From: Prevotellaceae bacterium
Lineage (GTDB): Bacteria > Bacteroidota > Bacteroidia > Bacteroidales > UBA932
Length of the DNA stretch: 7,604 nt
Reading direction: 5' to 3'
NCBI GenBank assembly: GCA_031257655.1
Contig: JAIROF010000200.1
Span: 1-7,604 of the forward strand
Below are positions 1-5,463 of this stretch, in pieces; position 1 is the first letter of the stretch, and each line of letters opens with the position of its first letter. Under the pieces are notes generated by a model. That model saw nothing but the letters and a program-made list of their open reading frames with translations. It was not told the origin of the DNA and did no database searches. Both the position numbers and the translations under genes were made by a program.

Positions 1-155
1 GTATTATGCTGATTATAAATCATTTACATTAATAAGGTTAATGAGGTTGTTATTTCTATTATATCTCTCTGCTACTGAGGTTGTTTTGTTATTAAAATTA
101 GGTATAAATTAGGTTTTTCACTCCCTACAATTTATGACACTACCGCTTCCTCAAT
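1..155. other. AT-rich non-coding stretch downstream of the AbiEii-like gene
   Basis: No open reading frame or RNA gene is recognisable. The stretch is strongly AT-rich compared with the rest of the window. It contains a 10-bp direct repeat TGAGGTTGTT at 42-51 and 76-85 (34 bp apart), and two short copies of AAATTAGGT near 95-114. It lies 3' of the minus-strand toxin-like gene; no GC-rich hairpin with a T-run that would be a convincing terminator is visible. Confidence 0.5.
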
Positions 156-791
156 CTATTTTGCTTCTTTGCAATACTTTGCAGCAGCTTGTTTTATTAC
201 CTGTTTTGCATAATCCCACTCAAAAGGGGCATACATTTCGGGTTGCGGGTCTTCTTCAGCATCCGCAAAGTACGTCAGGCTTCGGATAACATGAAAAATG
301 GAATTTGTATCATACTTTTGCTTGTAGTAACCAATAAGCTGCGACAGGCTAAAATGTTGCAGCAGAAAAAACAAGTCAACAAAATCTTTTTTCCCTCCTC
401 TGCCGGCAATGGCCGAAATTTTCATGGCGCCAATATCCTTCAAGCCTGCCAAACGCAGCCCGTCGCTTAGCGCTGCCTGCTCAAGCCAAGCTACCGAAGA
501 GTAATCCACAAAATCAACCTTTATATCTTCTATTTGCGTTACTTTTATTAGCTCGCTTTCGGACTTTACGGTTGCTTTTAAGCCATGCTTTTTCAGCTCG
601 CGCTCCAGCTCCTCTCTCGTAAAATTCATTTTCCCAAAAAAATCCAAATCGACAGAATTTCTATGCCCCAGCTGCAGGGCAAGCGCCGTTCCACCCACCA
701 AGCGCATCTCGCTAAACAACGAAAATGCTTGCAGCTTCTTCAGCAGCCGCAATGTGGATTCGTTGACGGTAAAGGTGTGTAAAATGCTCAT
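156..791 (-). CDS. AbiEii/AbiGii-type nucleotidyltransferase (toxin-like, DUF1814)
   Basis: A 211-residue protein of the AbiEii/AbiGii nucleotidyltransferase family, the toxin half of AbiE-type abortive-infection/toxin-antitoxin pairs. The polymerase-beta-like signature is visible: GGT at residues 33-35, followed by HRNSVDLDFF at 43-52 with the metal-binding pair D48 and D50, and a third acidic residue D93 in KVDF. The downstream family motif is also present, with K124 in MKISAIAGR and KKDFVDL at 134-140 (D136, D139). The start ATG overlaps the stop of the upstream DUF6922-type gene as ATGA (788-791), so translation is probably coupled and the two form one operon. Composition is less GC-rich than the neighbouring rlhA, which fits an acquired cassette. 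In studied AbiE systems the enzyme transfers nucleotides to tRNA or other targets; whether this protein is toxic is inference. Length and motifs look intact. Confidence 0.85.
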   Translation of the reverse strand: MSILHTFTVNESTLRLLKKLQAFSLFSEMRLVGGTALALQLGHRNSVDLDFFGKMNFTREELERELKKHGLKATVKSESELIKVTQIEDIKVDFVDYSSVAWLEQAALSDGLRLAGLKDIGAMKISAIAGRGGKKDFVDLFFLLQHFSLSQLIGYYKQKYDTNSIFHVIRSLTYFADAEEDPQPEMYAPFEWDYAKQVIKQAAAKYCKEAK

Positions 792-1087
792 GCGATGAAA
801 TGATTTGCATTTTTCTTGTTTTTCACTTGCTCGTAGCAGCGAAACTCATTTTCGGGCGTATTGGTCACGGTGGCAATGAACGAAAGCGACTTGGGAAACA
901 TGGTACGGATACGCAGCGCGATTTTTTTCAGCTCCTCCATTCCGTAGTAGCTGCGAATAGCGAGCCAATCGTCCCACTCCCCGTAGTCCAAAACCCGCCC
1001 CACAACGTAAGCCTTGTGCACGTCAAAGTCCAAATCATTTACGTCGGCGTCCCAAAATAAATTCGCTGAAAAACGGCTGATATCCAT
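788..1087 (-). CDS. DUF6922-type small protein, putative partner/antitoxin of the AbiEii-like enzyme
   Basis: A 99-residue soluble protein with no signal peptide or membrane segment. I recognise it as the Bacteroidota family annotated DUF6922, from the N-terminal pattern SANLFWDADVNDLDFDVHK, the middle block YVVGRVLDYGEWDDW and IRSYYG, and a C-terminal SFIATVTNTPENEFRCYEQ. Members are commonly found directly upstream of AbiEii-type genes, in the position that AbiEi antitoxins take in classical AbiE pairs, so an antitoxin or regulatory role is inferred from context. The sequence shows no recognisable winged-helix AbiEi fold. The stop TGA overlaps the next gene's ATG (788-791). The start ATG at 1085-1087 is preceded by a weak purine stretch (AAGGAA), and a perfect TACCTTTG promoter element lies about 52 bp upstream. 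Confidence 0.75.
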   Translation of the reverse strand: MDISRFSANLFWDADVNDLDFDVHKAYVVGRVLDYGEWDDWLAIRSYYGMEELKKIALRIRTMFPKSLSFIATVTNTPENEFRCYEQVKNKKNANHFIA

Positions 1088-1138
1088 GCTATTTCCTTAC
1101 ATCAAAAATCGTAAAACTTGCCGGTTGGTTGGCGCCTA

Positions 1139-1146
1139 CAAAGGTA
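1139..1146 (-). promoter_or_regulatory. Bacteroidota -7 promoter element (TACCTTTG) for the AbiE-like operon
   Basis: On the minus strand this reads TACCTTTG, a perfect match to the TAnnTTTG -7 consensus of the phylum. The predicted start site near 1133 would give a leader of about 46 nt to the ATG at 1087. A TTG lies 23 nt upstream of the box, slightly further than the usual spacing of about 19-21 nt, so the -33 element is uncertain. Confidence 0.5.
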
Positions 1147-1178
1147 GCACAAAATTTTGGGATTACGCGCAACCGGGC

Positions 1179-1259
1179 ATACGCAGGGGCGTATTGCATG
1201 CGCCCTGCGACAACAAAATACGCAGGGGCGCGTATTGCATACGCCCTGCGACGACGAAA
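1179..1259. repeat. Two tandem hairpin repeats (39 and about 42 bp)
   Basis: Two near-identical tandem copies, 1179-1217 and 1218-1259, each begin ATACGCAGGGGCG and end CGCCCTGCGAC-A/G-AC-A/G-AAA. Each folds into a hairpin: CGCAGGGGCG pairs with TGCGCCCTGCG around a short TATTGCA loop in the first, and in the second GCGTAT-TGC-ATACGC forms an apical stem with CGCAGGG/CCCTGCG below it. The copies differ by a few substitutions, including an apical A/G change (TGCATGCG versus TGCATACG), and by a 2-bp insertion. They lie between the end of rlhA and the AbiE-like promoter. Dispersed GGGCGTAT-GCA-ATACGCCC palindromes are common in bacterial intergenic DNA; this pair could end rlhA transcription or simply be a mobile repeat. 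There is no T-run. Confidence 0.75.
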
Positions 1260-1272
1260 TGGCGGCAAAATA

Positions 1273-1304
1273 GCGCATCGCGCCACTTTCCACTTTCCAC
1301 TTTC
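1273..1304 (-). repeat. Heptamer array overlapping the rlhA stop codon, with GCGC-GAT-GCGC cap
   Basis: On the minus strand the unit GAAAGTG occurs three times in tandem (1304 down to 1284), and the rlhA stop TGA (1305-1303) supplies the first GA. The array runs directly into a mini-palindrome GCGC-GAT-GCGC (1283-1273), a 4-bp GC stem with a 3-nt loop, followed by TATTTTG. The same design with a different heptamer occurs at the ends of rsgA and xth. Confidence 0.75.
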
Positions 1305-3126
1305 AGCTATAAAGAGTCATTTCGCAGGTACGGCAGTTAAATTGGAGCCTCAGCTTGTAGCCATTATTTTCCAGAAACAAAGGCTCATGCAGCGCACTCA
1401 CCCGCTTTTTTTGCTTACAAAATCCCAGCTCGCGCAGGATACAGTAGCGGGTAGCCATGAGGGCTGCTGCGCCCGGGGGCTGCTTTTGCTCAAATGCCGG
1501 GCTAACATCGGCCACGCCGTGGCGCTCGTAAAACTTTTTTGCGTACGAATTTAGCACATTTCCGTTGAAGCCTAACTTTAAATCCGGGTAGGGCACGTCA
1601 TTTTTTTCAATTCGTCGGCGCTCTACGGCGTACAGCGCCAGCCTTTTTTGCTCCAGCTGCTCCAAAGCGGTGCGCCTCCAGCGGTTGAGCTCGGAGATGG
1701 GGTAAAAGTAGGGCTTATCGGCCGCCACATCAACGCGCACAACGCGAAACATGGAGCCTCCCGACTTTTTAAGCTGCTCCTTCACCGTGCTCAAAGCGTT
1801 AGCTTCGCTATCCGCCGCAGCATTGCTTCTGCTCAGGCACAAAGAGGCCGAGATACCGTCCTCGTCGGTAGCCGTGAGGCGCACGCTTTCCGGGGTTGCC
1901 TCCAGCAGCATCCTCACCTCCACCAAGCGCTGCGCCGAGCGGCCTGCCAGCTGCCGCTGAAAGGCGATGTCGAAGCTGCGAAAAACGGGTGCGCCGGGCG
2001 CTGCCCCCGACAGGTCCTGCAAAAAGAGCCGGGAGCCCTCCACGCGGTTTACGCTTGCGCCGTGCAGCGCCCCGCTTTTACCAAAAAAGCAAACCCCGTC
2101 GCCGGCGCTCACCGCAGCGCTAAGCGCAACGTCAATGCTCCCGCTGCCAACGCTCCGTATCACCCCCACCTGTTCGCCCAGCGACTTGGGGGTGTTGATG
2201 GAGGCCATGCGCTGCGGCGCTCCGGCGGCAAAAAAGGCGGTAAAGCCGCGCGAAAACGTTTTGTCGGGCTGAGGGTCAAAGCGGAGGTATGTTTGCCCCG
2301 ACGAGGGCTTTTTTTGCCCCGCAAACGCGCTGTCGATAGCCTTCCGGTAGTGCGCCACCACATTTTTCACGTAGCCCACGTCCTTTAGCCGCCCCTCCAC
2401 CTTAAACGAGCACACCCCCGCCTGCGCCAAGCCGAGCAGATGCCCGGTGAGGTTGAGGTCGCGCAGCGAAAGCAGGCGCTTCCCCTTCACGAGCGTTTTG
2501 CCGCTTCCGTCTATCAGGCTATAGGCCGAGCGGCATGGCTGTGCGCAAGCGCCGCGGTTGGCGCTCCGCCCCGTGAGGTAGCTGCTCAGGTAGCACTGCC
2601 CGCTGTACGATACGCAGAGGGCGCCGTGCACAAACGCCTCGAGCTCAACCTCCTGCGCTGCGGCGCGCATATCGGCTACCTCCGCAAGCGAAAGCTCGCG
2701 CGCCAGCACCACGCGCGAAAAGCCAACGTCCTGCAAAAATTTCACTTTTTGGGGGGTGAGGTTGTTCGCCTGGGTGGAGGCGTGCAGGGCAATGGGCGGC
2801 AAGTCCATTTCGAGGAAAGCCATGTCCTGCACAATGAGGGCGTCGCAGCCCATTTCGCAGGCGTCCACCGCCAGCCGGCGCGCCTCCGCCAGCTCGTGCT
2901 CGTAGAGGATGGTGTTGAGCGTCAGGTAGAGCTTCACCCCAAAGCGGTGGGCGTAGGCGAGCGCCTTGCCCACGTCGCGGAGCGAGTTGCCCGCCGCCTC
3001 GCGGGCGCCAAACCTGTCGGCGCCCATGTACACGGCGTCTGCGCCGTGATCGACGGCGGCTATGGCCACGTCAAGATTTTTGGCGGGGGCAAGGAGCTCG
3101 GGCTTCTGCGGAGTGCTAATAAACAA
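1303..3126 (-). CDS. rlhA: U32-family protein RlhA, 23S rRNA 5-hydroxycytidine C2501 synthesis
   Basis: A peptidase-U32-like protein of about 607 residues (counted from TTG at 3126). It closely follows the RlhA (formerly YdcP) pattern: ELLAPAKNLDVAIAA-HGADAVY near the start, then LYLTLNTIL, ALIVQDM, ALHASTQ and VVLARELSLAEV. The U32 signature follows as FVHGALCVSYSGQCY and TGRSANRGACAQPCR, with cysteines at 171, 178, 194 and 198. The C-terminal DUF3656 part ends in a second cysteine set (C562, C570, and CRTC at 598-601 in FNCRTCEM). Both sets are kept, as expected for an Fe-S-carrying rRNA hydroxylation factor. In E. coli RlhA makes ho5C2501 in 23S rRNA; transfer of that role here is inference. 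A GTG at 3189 also opens the frame and would add 21 residues outside the family, but it lies inside a perfect -7 promoter box, so I prefer TTG. The stop lies in a heptamer array. Confidence 0.88.
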   Translation of the reverse strand: MFISTPQKPELLAPAKNLDVAIAAVDHGADAVYMGADRFGAREAAGNSLRDVGKALAYAHRFGVKLYLTLNTILYEHELAEARRLAVDACEMGCDALIVQDMAFLEMDLPPIALHASTQANNLTPQKVKFLQDVGFSRVVLARELSLAEVADMRAAAQEVELEAFVHGALCVSYSGQCYLSSYLTGRSANRGACAQPCRSAYSLIDGSGKTLVKGKRLLSLRDLNLTGHLLGLAQAGVCSFKVEGRLKDVGYVKNVVAHYRKAIDSAFAGQKKPSSGQTYLRFDPQPDKTFSRGFTAFFAAGAPQRMASINTPKSLGEQVGVIRSVGSGSIDVALSAAVSAGDGVCFFGKSGALHGASVNRVEGSRLFLQDLSGAAPGAPVFRSFDIAFQRQLAGRSAQRLVEVRMLLEATPESVRLTATDEDGISASLCLSRSNAAADSEANALSTVKEQLKKSGGSMFRVVRVDVAADKPYFYPISELNRWRRTALEQLEQKRLALYAVERRRIEKNDVPYPDLKLGFNGNVLNSYAKKFYERHGVADVSPAFEQKQPPGAAALMATRYCILRELGFCKQKKRVSALHEPLFLENNGYKLRLQFNCRTCEMTLYS

Positions 3127-3143
3127 TGGATTGCAAATATTAA

Positions 3144-3160
3144 GTAATGGGTAATGGCGC
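3144..3160 (+). repeat. Two GTAATGG heptamers followed by CGC in the rlhA leader
   Basis: GTAATGG is repeated twice (3144-3157) and runs into CGC, giving the same TAATGGCGC junction found at the capped heptamer arrays of rsgA and xth. The second GCGC of the cap is absent, so this looks degenerate or minimal. It lies between the predicted rlhA promoter and its TTG start, in the antisense direction to rlhA. Confidence 0.45.
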
Positions 3161-3188
3161 TTTCGTTCTTTTCCGGCACAAATGCCCA

Positions 3189-3196
3189 CAAAGTTA
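3189..3196 (-). promoter_or_regulatory. rlhA: Bacteroidota -7 promoter element (TAACTTTG) for rlhA
   Basis: The minus strand reads TAACTTTG, a perfect TAnnTTTG match. A start site near 3183 would give a leader of about 57 nt to TTG at 3126. It overlaps the alternative GTG at 3187-3189, which argues against that start. No clear TTG -33 box is present. Confidence 0.5.
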
Positions 3197-3241
3197 CCAC
3201 TAATTTTTAATTTTATACTCCGAACTTATTGATTATTTTGC

Positions 3242-3249
3242 TACCTTTG
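3242..3249 (+). promoter_or_regulatory. Bacteroidota -7 promoter element (TACCTTTG) facing the GT9 gene
   Basis: TACCTTTG is a perfect -7 match in the right orientation for the GT9 gene, but the predicted start near 3255 is about 210 nt upstream of the ATG at 3465. The extra distance is mostly the 131-bp element at 3308-3438. No good -33 TTG is seen at the usual spacing. Confidence 0.45.
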
Positions 3250-3294
3250 CCGGCATTCGCATAGCGCCTGCCGGCATGAGGATGTCAACCGGCA
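3248..3294. promoter_or_regulatory. Repeated palindrome TGCCGGCA over the predicted GT9 transcription start
   Basis: The self-complementary octamer TGCCGGCA occurs at 3248-3255 and 3269-3276, 21 bp apart (two helical turns), with a partial third copy AACCGGCA at 3287-3294. The first overlaps the end of the -7 box. The spacing and placement suit cooperative repressor binding, but no regulator is known to me for this site. Confidence 0.3.
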
Positions 3295-3307
3295 AGCAAC
3301 CATTAAA

Positions 3308-3438
3308 GGGAACCTCTAAAAACCTCAAAATCACGGCTCGCGGCTGAGGCAAAAGCGGAGCTTACTAACAGTAAATGAGCGCAACAAATGAACGCGTCGA
3401 GGGAGCGCAGCGCAGCGCTTGGGGTTTTTAGAGGTTCC
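3308..3438. mobile_element. 131-bp inverted-repeat element flanked by TTAAA (MITE-like)
   Basis: The ends carry a 16-bp perfect inverted repeat, GGAACCTCTAAAAACC at 3309-3324 and its complement at 3423-3438. The element is directly flanked by TTAAA on both sides (3303-3307 and 3439-3443), consistent with a 5-bp target duplication if it begins with the extra G at 3308. It is too short to code for a transposase. Inside are small hairpins: TTACT-AAC-AGTAA at 3362-3374, and the self-complementary run AGCGCAGCGCAGCGCT at about 3405-3420. It lies in the leader of the GT9 gene, between the predicted promoter and the ATG, so it would be transcribed as a long stem. It could be a non-autonomous transposon or another dispersed palindromic repeat; the AT-rich duplication could be chance. 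Confidence 0.6.
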
Positions 3439-3464
3439 TTAAACCTTTTTTTTATTTTAAAGGC

Positions 3465-4463
3465 ATGCCAAAATACAAATACTTGGTCATACGGTTCAGC
3501 TCCATTGGCGACATTGTGCTCACCTCTCCCGTGCTGCGGCTGCTCAAAAAGCGGCGTCCGGACGCGCACATTCACTTTGTAACCAAAAAAAAGTACGCCC
3601 CGCTTGTTGCGTACAACCCATACGTGCACAAGGTGCACGTTCTCGACGACAGCTTTCCGGCGCTGATAAAGGAGCTGCGGGCCGAGGGCTTCGACTACGT
3701 GCTCGACCTGCACCGCAACCTGCGCAGCTTTGTGATAAAAAATGCGCTGGGCGAAAAATCCTTTACCCTCGACAAGCTCAACTGGGCTAAGTGGGTGCTG
3801 GTGAATTTTAAGATCAACATGCTACCCCCTGTTCACATTGTGGACAGGTACCTCGAAACGCTCCGCGAGCTGCGCGTGAAGAAGGATGCAAAGGGGCTGG
3901 ATTTTTTCATTCCCAAGGACGTTACGCTGCCGTCGAGCATCGAAAAGATAGCGGTAAAGGACAAGTTTGTTGCGTTTGTGACCGGAGCGCAGCACGCCAC
4001 AAAGAAAATACCCCTGCTGCGAATGATCAAGCTTTGCACCATGATTACGTCGCCGGTGGTGCTGGTTGGCGGAGAGGAGGAGCACGAGCAGGGCAACGAA
4101 ATTGCCCGGATATGCTCCAACGTGCACAACGTTTGCGGCACGCTAAGCATACACCAGTCTGCCATTTTGGTCGGGCGAGCCAAAGCTGTCATTGCGCACG
4201 ACACGGGGTTGATGCACATTGCGGCGGCGCTCAAGAAAAATATTGCTTCCGTCTGGGGAAATACCGTGCCGGAGTTTGGGATGTACCCCTACCGCCCCGG
4301 CGAAAAATCAAAAATTTTTGAGGTCAAAAACCTCCGCTGCCGCCCCTGCTCCAAAATAGGATTTGACGATTGCCCCAAGGGGCACTTCCGCTGCATGAAC
4401 GATATCGACTACAGGCAAATTGCCGACTACGTAAACGAGCTGATGGCGGCAAGCGAAACGTAA
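3465..4463 (+). CDS. Glycosyltransferase family 9 (LPS heptosyltransferase-like)
   Basis: A 332-residue GT9 protein. The N-terminal domain opens with KYLVIRFSSIGDIVLTSP (residues 5-22), where D16 of the GD pair corresponds to the catalytic acid of ADP-heptose:LPS heptosyltransferases, followed by DLHRNLRS (81-88). The C-terminal nucleotide-sugar domain shows VVLVGGEEE (198-206), CGTLSIHQSA (224-233) and the hallmark AVIAHDTGLMHIAAAL (241-256). A cysteine cluster near the end (C292, C295, C303, C310, around CPKGH) is frequent in the family. The protein is expected to be cytoplasmic or membrane-associated and to add a heptose-type sugar to lipid A-core; donor and acceptor cannot be read from sequence. 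No other LPS genes are visible nearby. The ATG has a weak AAAGG upstream. The next gene follows 63 bp later on the same strand and may be co-transcribed. Confidence 0.9.
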   Translation: MPKYKYLVIRFSSIGDIVLTSPVLRLLKKRRPDAHIHFVTKKKYAPLVAYNPYVHKVHVLDDSFPALIKELRAEGFDYVLDLHRNLRSFVIKNALGEKSFTLDKLNWAKWVLVNFKINMLPPVHIVDRYLETLRELRVKKDAKGLDFFIPKDVTLPSSIEKIAVKDKFVAFVTGAQHATKKIPLLRMIKLCTMITSPVVLVGGEEEHEQGNEIARICSNVHNVCGTLSIHQSAILVGRAKAVIAHDTGLMHIAAALKKNIASVWGNTVPEFGMYPYRPGEKSKIFEVKNLRCRPCSKIGFDDCPKGHFRCMNDIDYRQIADYVNELMAASET

Positions 4464-4526
4464 AGCATTGTGCAAGCTGCCAATTGCATAAACCACTCAT
4501 TGTATAAACCGCTAATTTATTTGTGT

Positions 4527-4952
4527 ATGAAAAAATTTACTTTAATTGTTACTTTAGTGTTGCTGCCGGTGTTGGCATTTTTCATTTACTTCAGGTTCTT
4601 TTTTGTGTTCGGCGAAGGGGTGAAAAGCGGCGAGCTCAACTACGTTGTTTACAAGGGCTACATCTTCAAAACGTACGAAGGCAAGCTCATTCAGCAGGGG
4701 TTTCGCTCGGAAGGCTCCGGGAAAATGGGCTCCAACGAGTTTGAATTTTCCGTTGCCAACAAGGGAATTGCCGAGCGGCTCATGCGCGCCGGCGGCGAAG
4801 AGGTAGAGCTGCGCTACAAGGAGTACAAGCAAACGCTGCCGTGGCGGGGGCACAGCGTTTACGTGGTAGACAGCATTGTCTCCATCTCCAAGCAGCAGCG
4901 GCAGGAGGCAAGCCCGCCGCCGCCGCCGGAGCCGCCTTTGCTGCAGCTGTAA
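4527..4952 (+). CDS. Conserved Bacteroidota single-pass membrane protein of unknown function
   Basis: A 141-residue protein starting MKKFTLIVTLVLLPVLAFFIYF, a short positive N-terminus followed by one hydrophobic helix (about residues 4-27) that acts as a signal anchor or uncleaved signal. The rest is a small extracytoplasmic domain with the blocks FVFGEGVKSGELNYVV, KGYIFKTYEGKLIQ, NEFEFSV and LRYKEYKQTLPWRG, then a proline-rich tail (PPPPPEPP). I recognise it as a widespread Bacteroidota family that databases often label '6-phosphogluconate dehydrogenase'; it has no Rossmann motif and is far too short, so that name is wrong and the function is unknown. The frame is open from a GTG at 4470, but the ATG at 4527 fits the family and the hydrophobic N-terminus. 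Possibly co-transcribed with the GT9 gene. Confidence 0.8.
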   Translation: MKKFTLIVTLVLLPVLAFFIYFRFFFVFGEGVKSGELNYVVYKGYIFKTYEGKLIQQGFRSEGSGKMGSNEFEFSVANKGIAERLMRAGGEEVELRYKEYKQTLPWRGHSVYVVDSIVSISKQQRQEASPPPPPEPPLLQL

Positions 4953-5096
4953 GTGGTCGTCCACATGCCGTACAAAAATAATTTTGCTTCCCATACAATT
5001 TCCTGCCGGTTTGTTTATACTATGCTCGGCTATAAATTGCGCTATCGTAGTGTTGAAAATTCAATGCTATACTGTACGCAGATAGCTGTTGTAGAT
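4953..5096. other. Intergenic DNA between the membrane-protein gene and the hairpin element
   Basis: No gene is visible. Immediately after the stop there is a small perfect hairpin GTGG-TCGT-CCAC (4953-4964), without a T-run, which may help define the 3' end. The remaining DNA is AT-rich and without recognisable motifs. Confidence 0.4.
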
Positions 5097-5398
5097 GGGT
5101 GCATTTCAAATTGTCGTTCTTTCGGATGACGACAACCGACTTGAAAAGTCGGATTTTCATAACCGCAGACAAGCGATAGCGCAGTCTGCGGAAACATCGA
5201 CGACTATCACCTGCCTGAAAGGCAGGACAACGTAGTTAAACTTATGTTTCAAACAACATGGAATAACTCTATGAAAGTCCTGCCTTTCAGGCAGAGATTG
5301 TGGGGGGTATTCTGTACCGCAGGTCTGCGACCTGCGGTTATGAAAATTTTGCCTTTCAGGCAATCCGGCTCGTAAAAACGACAATTTGAAATGCACCC
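5097..5398. mobile_element. 302-bp mirror-symmetric hairpin element with 22-bp terminal inverted repeats
   Basis: The ends are a perfect 22-bp inverted repeat (5097-5118 and 5377-5398) starting GGGTGCATTTCAAATTG. Two further inverted repeats are nested inside: 16 bp (5153-5168 with 5332-5347, ATTTTCATAACCGCAG) and 18 bp (5211-5228 with 5277-5294). Each half also carries three local hairpins in mirror order: CCGACTT-GAA-AAGTCGG (5136-5152), CCGCAGAC/GTCTGCGG (5163-5191) and CCTGCCT-GAA-AGGCAGG (5210-5226) on the left; CTGCCT-TTC-AGGCAG (5280-5294), ACCGCAGGTC-TGC-GACCTGCGGT (5316-5338) and TTGCCT-TTC-AGGCAA (5349-5363) on the right. No transposase is encoded, so it resembles a non-autonomous transposon (MITE) into or from which hairpin repeats have accumulated. 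No target duplication is seen. It lies between convergent genes. A minus-strand open frame across it (5157-5426) is not credible as a gene. Confidence 0.7.
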
Positions 5399-5405
5399 GT
5401 AAGGA

Positions 5406-5463
5406 GCGCCTCGCGCCATTAACCATTAACCATTAACCGTTAACCATTAACCGTTAACCATTA
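5406..5463 (-). repeat. Heptamer array overlapping the rsgA stop codon, with GCGC-GAG-GCGC cap
   Basis: On the minus strand the rsgA stop TAA (5463-5461) begins a tandem array of GGTTAAT/GGTTAAC: six full heptamers at 5457-5416 after a partial first unit. The array flows into the mini-palindrome GCGC-GAG-GCGC (5416-5406). Four units end in T and two in C. The same unit and cap, in the same orientation relative to the gene, occur after xth. Confidence 0.85.

Noticed and set aside
1179..1259. Two spaced repeats as a CRISPR array
   Set aside because: Only two copies, directly abutting, without unique spacers or cas genes.
1648..2388. Long plus-strand open frame opposite rlhA
   Set aside because: It is antisense to a well-supported gene, and such frames arise from GC-rich codon bias; no domain is visible.
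2440..3147. 235-codon plus-strand open frame opposite rlhA
   Set aside because: Same reason: composition shadow of the conserved U32 gene, with no recognisable motif.
3308..3438. Integron attC site or structured riboswitch
   Set aside because: The ends lack the GTTRRRY/RYYYAAC core sites of attC and no known riboswitch core is recognisable; inverted ends with flanking TTAAA fit a small mobile element better.
3303..3713. Minus-strand open frame over the GT9 leader and N-terminus
   Set aside because: It crosses the inverted-repeat element and is antisense to the GT9 gene; no domain is recognisable.
4470..4526. GTG start for the small membrane protein
   Set aside because: It adds 19 residues before a normal signal-anchor start, MKKF, and has no support from the family.
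5157..5426. 89-codon minus-strand open frame across the hairpin element
   Set aside because: It is built from the palindromic repeats, begins inside the heptamer array, and resembles no protein family; it is a by-product of the repeat.
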